A stretch of DNA of 64,000 bases from Sipunculus nudus (GCA_026874595.1 JAPPUL010000068.1:387001-451000), one strand, 5' to 3'; positions 16,907-25,996 are shown, numbered from the stretch's first letter. The notes: generated from the sequence alone by a model not told the origin. Numbers and translations: made by a program.

Positions 16907-17974
16907 TTAGTCTCTTTTTTGTCTTCTTCTTTTGTCTTCTTCTTTTGCTCCTTCTTTGCCTACACCACGACGCATTATATAATATGCTATAAAACCAAAA
17001 CTCACTATACCTATAATCAAAAACATTATCCCTTCATAACTATTTGGAATACTTATAAAATCGCTAAACCATACTTCATAATCCGGATTTAAAGTCTCTA
17101 CCATCCCCATTGCCCTATCATCTAGACCTACACTAAGCGCACTCTCAGACAAGATGAAATAAGGCATTATAATTATTATAAGTGCGGCAAAACATGCTAC
17201 CAAACCCTTATTTAATGAATACATTCCTCTTTCTTTGTAACTGTTTGAGCCAAGCTTACTAATTAAATCTAAATCATCTCTTCTATACCTAAGAAGCATT
17301 CCCACTGTGAATAGCGTTATAAAGCCTTCTACAACTGCTATTGGAAATTGCGTTACCATAAATACAGATAAGAACTTGTATGTTGAAGACAAATAAGAAC
17401 CTGTTATTACATCCGGATAGGCAAGTCCAAGCTGTAATGATGTTGAGACGTAGGTAAACATATCACATAAAAACACTGTTAGAAAGATATTAACACGCAG
17501 TGGCAAAAGCTTCCGAGACAATATGAATACGTATATTGCATATGCCAAAAACGGAGCAAATATACCCATAGAAAAGATGCTTGCCCCTAAAGTCGTTATC
17601 CCTCCATGCCCTATTAATATCACATGTAAGAATAATACTATTAAGCTTGATATGCTCATTACAAAAGGACCAACAAGCAATACACCAAGTCCTATCCCTG
17701 TCGGATGTGTTGTGCTGCCCATTATAGAAGGTATTTTTAAGGAGGATACAAATAACACAAATACGGTTATAAAAACGAAAAACAGTTTAGCTTTTATATC
17801 ATAATCTATGTTGTTCTTTAGATTAGTAAAGGCCCATACAACAAATGGTATTGTAACTACATACCAAAATATCGACCATTCTACCGGGAGAAAACCTTCT
17901 GCTATATGCATTGCATAGGCATCCTCTCCTATAACTAGAAAGAACAATACAAAACAGAAGGCCTTTACGAGCAC
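16907..17974 (-). CDS. cbiM: CbiM-CbiN fusion, substrate-capture component of the cobalt transporter
   Basis: A 355-residue membrane protein. A signal peptide ends at AYA, exposing Met-His-Ile (AYA/MHIAEG); in this family the new N-terminal Met-His chelates Co2+ or Ni2+. The CbiM core (to about residue 235) contains STTHPTGIGLGVLLVGP and HGGITTLGAS. After it comes a CbiN-like part (about residues 250-335) with two helices flanking DDRAMGMVETLNPDYEVWF, equivalent to the periplasmic loop of CbiN. The C-terminus is a charged tail. CbiN is normally a separate protein. The GTG start follows the outer-membrane protein stop by 20 bp. The operon context favours cobalt over nickel. Confidence 0.9.
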   Translation of the reverse strand: MLVKAFCFVLFFLVIGEDAYAMHIAEGFLPVEWSIFWYVVTIPFVVWAFTNLKNNIDYDIKAKLFFVFITVFVLFVSSLKIPSIMGSTTHPTGIGLGVLLVGPFVMSISSLIVLFLHVILIGHGGITTLGASIFSMGIFAPFLAYAIYVFILSRKLLPLRVNIFLTVFLCDMFTYVSTSLQLGLAYPDVITGSYLSSTYKFLSVFMVTQFPIAVVEGFITLFTVGMLLRYRRDDLDLISKLGSNSYKERGMYSLNKGLVACFAALIIIIMPYFILSESALSVGLDDRAMGMVETLNPDYEVWFSDFISIPNSYEGIMFLIIGIVSFGFIAYYIMRRGVGKEGAKEEDKRRRQKRD

Positions 17975-17994
17975 AAGTTATAACCCTATTATTC

Positions 17995-19098
17995 TTAAAA
18001 GTAAAATAGGTAGTCCGGTAAGGTAAACCTTAAAAATATTCCAAGCCCTATGCTATAACCACTAACCTCACTAAGCACATTAACATCATAATAACCCTCA
18101 AAACCCACTTCAAAACCGTCAAATGGCTTGTATTTTGCCATAGCACCAAATCTAAGTGGCGGTGCAAATGTACCAATATTTAATGTCCCCACATTCTTAA
18201 TCAATATATTGGCTTCACCCTTACGTCTTATTATATAACTGGTATAAGCTCCTGCCTCAAATTCCTCCCCTATATAAGCTCCCTCAAACCTAAGTACTAT
18301 TACTCTTGGAGCTACCACCGCAAATAGATAATGGGCGTTCTTTTGTTTAAATATAAATTCTGCAACTATGCTATATTCAACATCTACTATTGCAAGCGTC
18401 TCTGTATCCTCATCTAAACTACCTTCTATATTCATATTCGAGGTGAATGAGATATTAAATAGAAAGTTTAGCTCCTCGCTTATATAATTTGCATGTATAT
18501 AGGCAAAATAATTCTTTGGCTTTACAAACCATTTTGACCCATCTGCTGGTTTTATCCCGTCAAATGCATTGTAAAGACCAGCTCCTACTCTAACGATTTC
18601 ACCGTACTTAAACCCTAGTTGTATTGCAGTTGCACTTGCAGAACCATGAGAAATAATATGATTATTTTGATGTACGAAAGGTGAGTTATCTTCTGTTATC
18701 GATGTCTCCAGGGTATACGCTCCCACCTTTGTAAAGAAAGGTACTGTCTTAGAGAATGTTATCTCTCCAAATGCTTGGTCTATACCAAAGTTATGAGTAG
18801 GGTCTGGCTGAGCTTCACCTAATTTATAATCTATATTACTTGAATAATTTGCACTGAAGTGCAGAAGTACATATTCTGTTATCTCAGCCTCTAATCCTAA
18901 TACTGCCTTATAGATTGTGAAATCTACCTCATGTTTTTTCTCTTTAGCCTGGTGCAAATTTAAAGAGCCTAGGACATCTAGAGCTAAGATGGGTTTTATA
19001 TATCCTATCTTTTTCTTACTCTCTTGGCTAAAGCCGTTTACATAGAGCAATACCATTACCAGAACAACCATTACCACTATCTGATATTTTTGTTTCAT
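17995..19098 (-). CDS. Riboswitch-linked outer-membrane beta-barrel, candidate cobalt or corrinoid porin
   Basis: About 367 residues. I place the start at the ATG at 19098: a GGAGGAG lies about 10 nt upstream and the first 25 residues then form a clean signal peptide (MKQKYQ, hydrophobic core, NGFSQ). The body consists of alternating strands with Gly and aromatic residues, and the protein ends DYLFYF, a terminal Phe as in BAM substrates. No TonB box or plug domain is visible and it is far shorter than BtuB. Several His residues lie in predicted loops (QNNHIISHG, HNFG). It is first in the transcript behind the probable cobalamin riboswitch and 20 bp before cbiM-cbiN, so passive outer-membrane passage of cobalt or corrinoid is the natural hypothesis. 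Substrate is not shown. Confidence 0.7.
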   Translation of the reverse strand: MKQKYQIVVMVVLVMVLLYVNGFSQESKKKIGYIKPILALDVLGSLNLHQAKEKKHEVDFTIYKAVLGLEAEITEYVLLHFSANYSSNIDYKLGEAQPDPTHNFGIDQAFGEITFSKTVPFFTKVGAYTLETSITEDNSPFVHQNNHIISHGSASATAIQLGFKYGEIVRVGAGLYNAFDGIKPADGSKWFVKPKNYFAYIHANYISEELNFLFNISFTSNMNIEGSLDEDTETLAIVDVEYSIVAEFIFKQKNAHYLFAVVAPRVIVLRFEGAYIGEEFEAGAYTSYIIRRKGEANILIKNVGTLNIGTFAPPLRFGAMAKYKPFDGFEVGFEGYYDVNVLSEVSGYSIGLGIFLRFTLPDYLFYF

Positions 19099-19239
19099 AC
19101 TAATTAAACTCCTCCAAATCTTTTTAAAAAAATAAGTCCCTATTAATTCTAATAATACAACTTTATCTATAGGTATTAGCATTACCACTGCACTATTTTA
19201 AGTTAAACTTATGTATAATTAGTCTGTTATGATTTGAGT

Positions 19240-19445
19240 TTTATACACAAAGCCTCAGTAACTATAAACGGGTACGAGAAACTTTACTTAAGAAATTAGG
19301 TGTAATATGCGTATCTGACTTTCACAGTTACCCGTTAGTGAGGAAATTCCATCCTTCTTCCACACAATATCCACTAAACTTGCTTACTTTTTTATCATGG
19401 CATAACGTCTTATTAAACCTTATGCTTTGAACTCAGCTACCATTA
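19240..19445 (-). promoter_or_regulatory. Probable cobalamin riboswitch
   Basis: On the minus strand, between the promoter and the barrel gene, conserved cobalamin-riboswitch blocks appear in order: GGAAGAAGGATGGAATTTCC (like GGGAA..GGTGAAAATCC), CACT, then GGGTAACTGTGA and the B12-box-like AGTCAGATACGCA. AACGGGTA can pair with a downstream TACCCGTT, and CCTCA with TGAGG, giving a long alternative stem that could serve as expression platform. The downstream operon is for cobalt uptake and corrin synthesis, exactly the expected regulon. Boundaries are approximate. The aptamer looks short, as in compact variants. A covariance-model search would confirm or refute it. Confidence 0.7.
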
Positions 19446-19477
19446 CAAGGTTATATAGATAGCTAAAACCAAATTTA

Positions 19478-19506
19478 AATATACTCTCATTAGTCAAATA
19501 TGTCAA
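19478..19506 (-). promoter_or_regulatory. Sigma70-type promoter of the cobalt/corrin operon
   Basis: On the minus strand TTGACA (19506-19501) is followed after exactly 17 bp by TATATT (19483-19478), close to consensus. Transcription would start near 19471 and run through the riboswitch into the barrel gene. Confidence 0.8.
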
Positions 19507-19574
19507 TAGTTTTTCCGAAAAATATACTCTTTGTTCACTTACATACTTTTGTATAGTAATTTGGAGAGCGGTTT

Positions 19575-19766
19575 ATGCAAAATAACAAAGATATTCACAT
19601 GAATATCCCTTTGGAAGACCTTTTAGTCAATCCTTTAGAGAACCTAGATGATAATATATTAACAAATCATAATAACGTTTATCTTTCTTTTGATAAAATC
19701 GATATTGACCAAATCATTCGGTCTATTAAAATTGAAGACAATTTTACTTTCTATGACAATAAATAA
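19575..19766 (+). CDS. Small hypothetical protein (63 residues)
   Basis: An ATG with GGAGAG about 8 nt upstream opens a 63-codon frame. The product is acidic, Asn- and Asp-rich, without membrane segment or cysteine, and contains repeated short acidic/hydrophobic elements (IPLEDLL, NPLENLDDN, DKIDIDQI). Codon use is of the T/C-ending dialect found in other plus-strand genes here, which supports coding. It is divergent from the cobalt operon promoter. No family is recognised. Confidence 0.45.
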   Translation: MQNNKDIHMNIPLEDLLVNPLENLDDNILTNHNNVYLSFDKIDIDQIIRSIKIEDNFTFYDNK

Positions 19767-19887
19767 AATCATACTTTATTTTAATAACTACACAAAACAA
19801 AACAAAAGCTGTTCTTTTCTTTAATATAGATACTTCTTTTCTTTACATATAAATATTTTCTACCTAAGTCTAGATTATTATAGCTTA

Positions 19888-21918
19888 TCAAGCTTTTCGT
19901 GCGTATATTTCAAATGTATCCCCATAGCGTTTGTAATAATAAAGTAGTGGCCGTCGTATTACCTTAAGTAACTTCTGATACCTCTTACTCCTTATTATCC
20001 TTTCGAAATATAGACCCCTATATTCTATATGTTCTATCACAAAACCTATTCCCTCCAACAACTTGCTTAGCGACCACGGCGAGAACTCTATATAATGATC
20101 TTTTGGTATCTTATTTATATAGCCTGATTTGTCCCTCTTAAAGCTTATTCCACTACAGTTTGGCGTTGATAGGCATAATAAACCACCCTCCTTAAGCAGC
20201 TTTTTCATCTTCCCCAAAACCTCTGCAAAATCTGCATTATGCTCAAGGTAATACCACCCACATAATATATCATATCCCCCCTCTACCATAACAAAATCTT
20301 TACTAGATCGCACAATATCTCCTTCACACAAAAACTTAGAAAAATCTATCTGCAATACATTAAGGCCAAGCTCTTCATTTGCATATCTACTACCATAACT
20401 AGATAGCTCTATTCCATAACATTTTGCATCTAACTCCTCTTTCGCAAGTTCAAGAAAAAAACCTAGCCCACTCCCTACCTCAAGCAGCTTTATTTTATCA
20501 TCCCCTACATCTACATCTACATTCCCAGCAGATAAGAGAGTTTTGCCAAAAATACCTCCCTCCCCTATCCCCCCCCCTTCCCTCCCATACAATAACTCCT
20601 TAATTAGCTCTATCCGTCTCCTATTAAATCTGTTTATATTTTCTTTGTCCTCTAAATACGTCTTCCCATACTGATTCTTATATTCATCCGTAAAATAACT
20701 GTCGCTATATTTAATCCCGCATTTATACCCCTTGCTCCTATAAAAACTCTTACAACTATAGCAATAATAAGAGTTTATATATCCTTCCCTTTCATACACT
20801 CGCCCATGACTTTCGCATATCGGACATTTATCCTCAGATCGCTTTATTACCTCTTCTACTACAGCTCCAACACGTTCTCCTCCCATTAAAGACAATCCCT
20901 CATAACACATAAAATCTACACCCTTAATCACCTCATTATTCAAGCTAGATATAAGCTCATTTAAAAGCTTTGCTTTATTAAAGGCATCCGTAGCCTTATT
21001 TAGAACTCCAAGCGTTTTTACCTCTCCTAGCTCATTTGATAGCTCTTTTGAGAGATTGTTATGATATTTTGTCGGGTTTAAGGTAAAAACCCTTTTACGC
21101 AAGTATAATCCTTCATACACCGTCATCCCAAACGACGTTATAACTACATCCGACTTCTTTAACTCCTCTATATACTCAGAGCGGGAAAGACCCTTAGATA
21201 CTTTGTCCGCTTTAACAAAATTATTCTCCCCCTTATATAGAGGACCAAGCACTATATTTAACTTATATTTAGGCTTTGCTCCCGATTCTCTTCCCTTTGT
21301 TAACATATCATAACACAATCTTGTAAGCCCGTATGGATCCTCTCCACCGAAACTTATCAGTAGCTCATATCCACCCCCTCCTGCCCTCCCCTCTTCATTT
21401 ACTCTAACCCTAGCTAAAACCTCTTTATCATCCCCCTCTCTTTTTATCCACTCATCTAAAATTATATACTCAAACCCCTCAAAGTTACTTCTGCTAAGCT
21501 CATTCCCCCTCTCAACTACAGGAAGCGCATTTATCTTTACCAAAGCCCATACGCTACCTTCTCCATGATCATCTAGTGTGATTACTTTTGTACACTTTAT
21601 AAGCTCTTTTATGTACCAGGTCTTGCTGTCTCTTGCATCGTGGATTAAAACTAATGGACGGACTTTATTTACATACTCTATTACCTCATCAAGCCCTTCT
21701 ACCCCTGCTATCTCTACATCCATACCCTCCCCTACATCCCCTCCTTCTACTCCAAATTCTTTTACAAAATCAGGTATTAAGCCTTTTATAAAAAAACGTA
21801 TCCTATAGCCTCTTAAACTATAGCTCAAGTTCAAAAGCCGTCTCGTATGTCCAAAACCATACCCTCCCCCACAACAGGCATACATACATATTAAGCCTTT
21901 TTGTCCTTCATTTAACAA
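19888..21918 (-). CDS. Fusion of PseG-like GT-B domain, zinc ribbon and SAM methyltransferase
   Basis: A 676-residue three-part protein. Residues about 8-365 resemble the PseG/MurG GT-B fold: GGGYGFGHTRR holds His24 where PseG has its catalytic His, followed by LLISFGGEDPYGLT and VITSFGMTVYEGLYLRKRVF. Residues about 372-405 contain CPIC and CYSC, a probable zinc ribbon. Residues about 465-640 are a class I methyltransferase (LLEVGSGLGFFLELA, YDILCGWYYLEHNADF, LLCLSTPNCSG). PseG removes UDP during pseudaminic-acid synthesis, so nonulosonate or related glycan modification is plausible but unproven. The TTG start has GAGGG about 6 nt upstream. A run of nine G residues encodes part of the linker near residue 444. 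Confidence 0.75.
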   Translation of the reverse strand: MLNEGQKGLICMYACCGGGYGFGHTRRLLNLSYSLRGYRIRFFIKGLIPDFVKEFGVEGGDVGEGMDVEIAGVEGLDEVIEYVNKVRPLVLIHDARDSKTWYIKELIKCTKVITLDDHGEGSVWALVKINALPVVERGNELSRSNFEGFEYIILDEWIKREGDDKEVLARVRVNEEGRAGGGGYELLISFGGEDPYGLTRLCYDMLTKGRESGAKPKYKLNIVLGPLYKGENNFVKADKVSKGLSRSEYIEELKKSDVVITSFGMTVYEGLYLRKRVFTLNPTKYHNNLSKELSNELGEVKTLGVLNKATDAFNKAKLLNELISSLNNEVIKGVDFMCYEGLSLMGGERVGAVVEEVIKRSEDKCPICESHGRVYEREGYINSYYCYSCKSFYRSKGYKCGIKYSDSYFTDEYKNQYGKTYLEDKENINRFNRRRIELIKELLYGREGGGIGEGGIFGKTLLSAGNVDVDVGDDKIKLLEVGSGLGFFLELAKEELDAKCYGIELSSYGSRYANEELGLNVLQIDFSKFLCEGDIVRSSKDFVMVEGGYDILCGWYYLEHNADFAEVLGKMKKLLKEGGLLCLSTPNCSGISFKRDKSGYINKIPKDHYIEFSPWSLSKLLEGIGFVIEHIEYRGLYFERIIRSKRYQKLLKVIRRPLLYYYKRYGDTFEIYARKA
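20579..20587 (-). repeat. Nine-base poly-G tract inside the fusion gene
   Basis: The coding strand has nine consecutive G residues in the Gly/Glu-rich linker between the PseG-like and methyltransferase parts. Homopolymers of this length are prone to slippage; a one-base change would truncate the protein before the methyltransferase. Confidence 0.9.
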
Positions 21919-21969
21919 TTATATCCCTCAACGCCCCACTTTGTATAGCATTAAAAAAAAACAATAGCA

Positions 21970-22551
21970 TCAAAACCCAAACACATTCTTACGCCTTATC
22001 CTAGGAAACTCATATATCGTCCCATAAGAAACCACTTCGGACTTCGCATGTCCTCCCATTACAAGCTCTTCTAACATATCCTGTGACTGCTCAACTGATA
22101 TATTTACTTCCGTTGCCACATCCAAAGCACTAACTCGCCCTCCACAAGCTCGGGCACACTCTAGTATCTTCTTCTTCATTAGGTCATTATCATAAACACT
22201 TTTAAAACTACTAAACTCATATACGTAAAGTCCCCTATCGGATAGCTTAAGCTCTGCATAGCCCTTTGCCACTAGCTTTTCAAGCTCCCCCTTCGACCGC
22301 TCTACCTCCGTGCCTGTTTCCATTGCAAGCGAAAATGCACTCAAAACTCCTCCCCTTTCTTTGGCTATCTGCAAAATGTCTTGCTCTTTTAATGTATAAT
22401 AGCTCTTCCTTCTAAATAGCTTTTCTAGCAACTCCTTCGCTCTTACATACATACCCCCGTCCTCACCAGGGCCACCATCCCCTTTTATAAACCGTTTGTA
22501 TATCTGGTAAGTTGCGTAGGCCAATAGCAAAATAAACAAAAACTTAAGCAT
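21970..22551 (-). CDS. Membrane-anchored protein with duplicated winged-helix-like domains
   Basis: A 193-residue protein. The first 20 residues are a hydrophobic anchor followed by basic residues. The remainder is an internal duplication: residues about 58-112 (ILQIAKERGGVLSAFSLA, GYAELKLSDRGLYVYEF) and about 127-181 (ILECARACGGRVSALDVA, GHAKSEVVSYGTIYEF) align along their whole length. Each unit reads as three helices plus a beta wing, like winged-helix domains. It could be a membrane-tethered DNA-binding or protein-interaction module; no DNA target is evident. It lies 51 bp upstream of the PseG-like fusion gene, probably in one transcript. Confidence 0.6.
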   Translation of the reverse strand: MLKFLFILLLAYATYQIYKRFIKGDGGPGEDGGMYVRAKELLEKLFRRKSYYTLKEQDILQIAKERGGVLSAFSLAMETGTEVERSKGELEKLVAKGYAELKLSDRGLYVYEFSSFKSVYDNDLMKKKILECARACGGRVSALDVATEVNISVEQSQDMLEELVMGGHAKSEVVSYGTIYEFPRIRRKNVFGF

Positions 22552-22670
22552 TCTTCTTTTCCATTTTACTTTATAAATAAAGCCCCTTTTTTTAATAACT
22601 TAATAATTATATTTTTATTTATCCTTAAAAATAACAAAATAGCAAATCTACAAAATAAAGGATAACTCTT

Positions 22671-23786
22671 TTGAAAACTGTAAATCTAAACCTTAAAAAA
22701 CAACTTGACCTCTCTTATAAAATATTAATCAATCAAGGCGCTTTTGAAACTATTCCAGATACTATTTCTCAAAACCAAAACCTTAAAGAAAGAAAAATCC
22801 TAATCTTAACTGACTCAAATGTTTTTCCCCTATATGGTAAGAGCTTGTTACAAAGCCTTGCAAATAAAGGGCTTTCAGCATGGATATTCTATTTTGAGGC
22901 CGGAGAAAAGCAAAAGAATATTAATACCAAAATCAAAATAGAAAGCTTTATGTTCGAAAATAAGTTTACTCGCGATAGTTTTATAATTGCTTTGGGAGGC
23001 GGCGTTGTCGGCGACCTTGGGGGCTTTACAGCTGCTACTTTTAATCGAGGCATACCTTTTATTCAAGTTCCAACCTCTTTACTTGCTCAAATAGATAGCA
23101 GCATAGGTGGCAAAACCGGTATTGACACTAAGTATGGCAAAAACTTAATCGGAGCCTTCCATCAACCTCTTTGTGTTATAATTGACCCTAATACTTTAGA
23201 TTCTCTGCCTGATAAAGACTTTAGGGCCGGCATGGCCGAGGTCATTAAACATGCTATTATCAAAGATAAGAACCTGTTTATGGTAATAGAAAAGAACAAA
23301 GACAAAATACTTGCAAAGAATAAAAGTATCTTGTCTTGTCTTATTGAACGCAATTGCATAATAAAGCGAGAGGTTGTACAGCTTGATGAAAAAGAAGGTA
23401 ATATTAGAAAGATATTAAACTTTGGACATACCATAGGGCACGCAATTGAAAGCATTATGGACTACGGTATGCTGCATGGAGAGTGCGTTGCAATTGGCAT
23501 GATTGTGGAATCTCTTATCTCAAGTAAGATGGGTTATCTAAAAAACAAAGACTTAGAAAGAATTAAAAAGCTTCTAAAGGACTTTGGTTTACCTATATCC
23601 ATACCAAATAATCTATTACCTGAGGATATTTTAAAGGCTACATTCCTTGATAAAAAGACATTTAAAAATAAAGTGCATTACTCATTGCCAAGAAATATTG
23701 GTTCTATGGTTTGTCTTGATTCTAATCTTTTTTCTTTAAGCGTTTGTGATGATATCGTTTTACAAGCTATTAAAGAATCATACTAA
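22671..23786 (+). CDS. aroB: 3-dehydroquinate synthase
   Basis: A 371-residue enzyme for the second step of the shikimate pathway, converting DAHP to 3-dehydroquinate with NAD+ and a divalent metal. Hallmarks are FEAGEKQKN, ALGGGVVGDLGGFTAATFNRGI, QVPTSLLAQIDSSIGGKTGID, GMAEVIKHAI (metal Glu), FGHTIGHAIE and LHGECVAIGM (metal His residues). The start is TTG with AAAGGA about 6 nt upstream. It uses the T/C-ending codon dialect. The last 9 bp overlap the 3' end of the convergent xer gene, within a short tandem duplication (two copies of AATCATACTAATAAA-like sequence) that carries the stop. Confidence 0.95.
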   Translation: MKTVNLNLKKQLDLSYKILINQGAFETIPDTISQNQNLKERKILILTDSNVFPLYGKSLLQSLANKGLSAWIFYFEAGEKQKNINTKIKIESFMFENKFTRDSFIIALGGGVVGDLGGFTAATFNRGIPFIQVPTSLLAQIDSSIGGKTGIDTKYGKNLIGAFHQPLCVIIDPNTLDSLPDKDFRAGMAEVIKHAIIKDKNLFMVIEKNKDKILAKNKSILSCLIERNCIIKREVVQLDEKEGNIRKILNFGHTIGHAIESIMDYGMLHGECVAIGMIVESLISSKMGYLKNKDLERIKKLLKDFGLPISIPNNLLPEDILKATFLDKKTFKNKVHYSLPRNIGSMVCLDSNLFSLSVCDDIVLQAIKESY

Positions 23787-24752
23787 TAAAATCATACTAA
23801 TAAACTTCATACTGATATTGCTTCCGAGTGGATGATACTTTGCATGTGCCTCCCGCAGATTCTTTCTATTTACATGCGTATAGACTGTTGTAGTTGTTAT
23901 GCTTTCATGCCCAAGCAGCTCCTGTATAGTCCGTAGGTCAGCTCCGGCCTCAAGAAGGTGTGTTGCAAATGAATGTCTTAGTGTGTGAGGACTTACACTC
24001 TTCTCAAGACCAAGTTCACGTGCATAAGCTTTTATTATCTTCCAAACTCCTTTTCGACTTAGTTGCCCTCCCCTTTTAGCATTCACAAATACATATGAAT
24101 GTGTTTGCATTTTAAGAAACTTTGGACGTACATTTAAAAGATATTCTATAATATAATCACGTGCGCGGCTTGATATCGGGACTAACCTTTGTTTTTCACC
24201 CTTACCATCAACAAGTAACATATCCTCTTCAAAGTAAAATGAATTAACCTTACAATTTACAAGCTCGCTTATTCGAAGCCCACAGGAATACATAAGTTCA
24301 AGAATCGCCCTATCACGAATTCCTATATAGGTAGATGTCGATGGCAAGTCTATTAATTTATCAACTTCCTCTATTTTAAGGCTATATGGCATGCGAAATG
24401 GCTTGCTCTGGGCTCTAACTCCTTTAAGAGGATTGTCTTTTATAACTTCCTCAAGTATTAGAAAGCTATAAAACAAGTTTAAACTAGAGTGTATTCGAGA
24501 TAATGTCCTGCCCTCAAGCCTATCCTTCCCTAATCGATATACAAAATATTTGCTTATATCGTGTGATGAGATTAGACTAAAATCTGTACCCTCTTTATCC
24601 AAAAACGAGAAGAATATCTCAAGATCGCTCCTATAAGCTTTTAACGTATTATCAGAAAGTCCCTTCTCAAGTTTTATATATCTTATAAAAGCTCTTAAGT
24701 TACTTGTTCTATCTTCTTTTATATCTTCTTTTCTATCTTCTTTATATGCCAA
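23778..24752 (-). CDS. xerD: Tyrosine recombinase of the XerC/XerD family
   Basis: A 324-residue site-specific recombinase, probably resolving chromosome dimers at dif. The N-terminal core-binding domain (YIKLEKGLSDNTLKAYRSDL) is followed by the catalytic domain with all active-site residues: Arg in GLRISELVN, Lys in GKGEKQR, HTLRHSFATHLL, LGHESI and the nucleophile Tyr in TTVYTHVNR. Xer proteins end soon after that motif; here about 10 extra residues (SMKFISMILLV) come from the duplicated DNA shared with the aroB end. The start is TTG, and the N-terminus has a small internal repeat (KEDRKEDIKEDR). XerC versus XerD cannot be decided with one copy in view. It follows ribBA by 26 bp. Confidence 0.88.
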   Translation of the reverse strand: MAYKEDRKEDIKEDRTSNLRAFIRYIKLEKGLSDNTLKAYRSDLEIFFSFLDKEGTDFSLISSHDISKYFVYRLGKDRLEGRTLSRIHSSLNLFYSFLILEEVIKDNPLKGVRAQSKPFRMPYSLKIEEVDKLIDLPSTSTYIGIRDRAILELMYSCGLRISELVNCKVNSFYFEEDMLLVDGKGEKQRLVPISSRARDYIIEYLLNVRPKFLKMQTHSYVFVNAKRGGQLSRKGVWKIIKAYARELGLEKSVSPHTLRHSFATHLLEAGADLRTIQELLGHESITTTTVYTHVNRKNLREAHAKYHPLGSNISMKFISMILLV

Positions 24753-24778
24753 AGCAATTTAACCTATACTTTATTGGC

Positions 24779-25996
24779 TTAAAAATCAAAGAAATGTCCC
24801 ATCTTTTTTTGCTTGGTTTTAAGATAAGCTTTATTTTCTTTACTTGCCTCAACCACTATCGGCACCCGCTTTACCACATCTAAATGATAGCCTTTTATTG
24901 CTATTATCTTTTTTGGATTGTTTGTAAGAAGTTTTATTTTTGTAAGACCAAGGTCCTTTAAAATCTGTGCTCCAAGCCCATAATCCCTTAAGTCCTCACT
25001 AAAACCAAGTTCCCGATTAGCCTCAACCGTATCAAGACCCTTATCCTGCAAGGCGTATGCTTTTATTTTATTATGAAGACCTATTCCACGTCCCTCCTGA
25101 CGCATATAAAGACAGACCCCTGCTCCCTCAGAAGATATTATCTTCAATGCCATATCAAGCTGAGTACCACAATCACAACGTAATGAAGAAAATACATCAC
25201 CTGTTATACATTCTGAGTGTACCCTAACAAGAACAGATTCACGGCTTTTTATATCACCGTATACAAGTGCTATATGCTCTTTAGTATCTATTTCGTTTTT
25301 GTATACTATTATCTTAAACTCGCCATATACTGTAGGCAAGTTTGCCTGGCTTGCACGCTCGATAAGCTTTTCTCGCTGCCTCCTATATTCTATTATCTGG
25401 GCAATAGATACTATCTTAAGATTATGTTCCTTAGCAAACTTCTTAAGATCGCTCATTCGGGCCATTGTCCCATCATCGTTCATAATCTCACATATAACAG
25501 AACCTGGATATAACCCTGCAAGATTACAAAGGTCTATAGAGCCTTCCGTTTGGCCTGCCCTTACCAAAACTCCTCCTTTTTTCGCTTTAAGTGGAAATAT
25601 ATGTCCAGGACGTGCTAAACTACTTGGGAGTGTAGCAGGATCTATTAAGTCTTTTACTGTTTTTGCTCTGTCTTTTGCTGATATTCCTGTTGTGGTACCT
25701 TCCTTTGCATCAACTGAGATTGTAAATGCTGTACTAAAGGAGGCTGTATTTCGGCTTACCATCTGGTCAAGCTCTAAATATGTTAGGCGTTCGGGAGTTA
25801 GGGGAACGCAGATAAGTCCTCGGGCGTACTTTGCCATAAAGTTAATAACGTCCGCTGTACAATGTTCGGCTGCTATTACAATGTCTCCTTCATTTTCCCT
25901 GTCCTCCTTATCTACTAATATAACCATCTTCCCTTGCTTAAAATCTTCTATAACTTCATCCAAAGGAGAAAGTCCGGCTCCAACATCAAAACTCAT
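24779..25996 (-). CDS. ribBA: Bifunctional DHBP synthase / GTP cyclohydrolase II
   Basis: A 405-residue riboflavin-biosynthesis enzyme. Residues to about 205 are 3,4-dihydroxy-2-butanone-4-phosphate synthase ([41 protein letters not shown]). Residues from about 210 are GTP cyclohydrolase II with the zinc motif [16 protein letters not shown] and [13 protein letters not shown], then NPKKI. Both halves look intact. AGGA precedes the ATG. No FMN riboswitch is visible upstream and no other rib gene is nearby, so it seems to be constitutively expressed together with the xer gene downstream. Confidence 0.95.
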   Translation of the reverse strand: MSFDVGAGLSPLDEVIEDFKQGKMVILVDKEDRENEGDIVIAAEHCTADVINFMAKYARGLICVPLTPERLTYLELDQMVSRNTASFSTAFTISVDAKEGTTTGISAKDRAKTVKDLIDPATLPSSLARPGHIFPLKAKKGGVLVRAGQTEGSIDLCNLAGLYPGSVICEIMNDDGTMARMSDLKKFAKEHNLKIVSIAQIIEYRRQREKLIERASQANLPTVYGEFKIIVYKNEIDTKEHIALVYGDIKSRESVLVRVHSECITGDVFSSLRCDCGTQLDMALKIISSEGAGVCLYMRQEGRGIGLHNKIKAYALQDKGLDTVEANRELGFSEDLRDYGLGAQILKDLGLTKIKLLTNNPKKIIAIKGYHLDVVKRVPIVVEASKENKAYLKTKQKKMGHFFDF

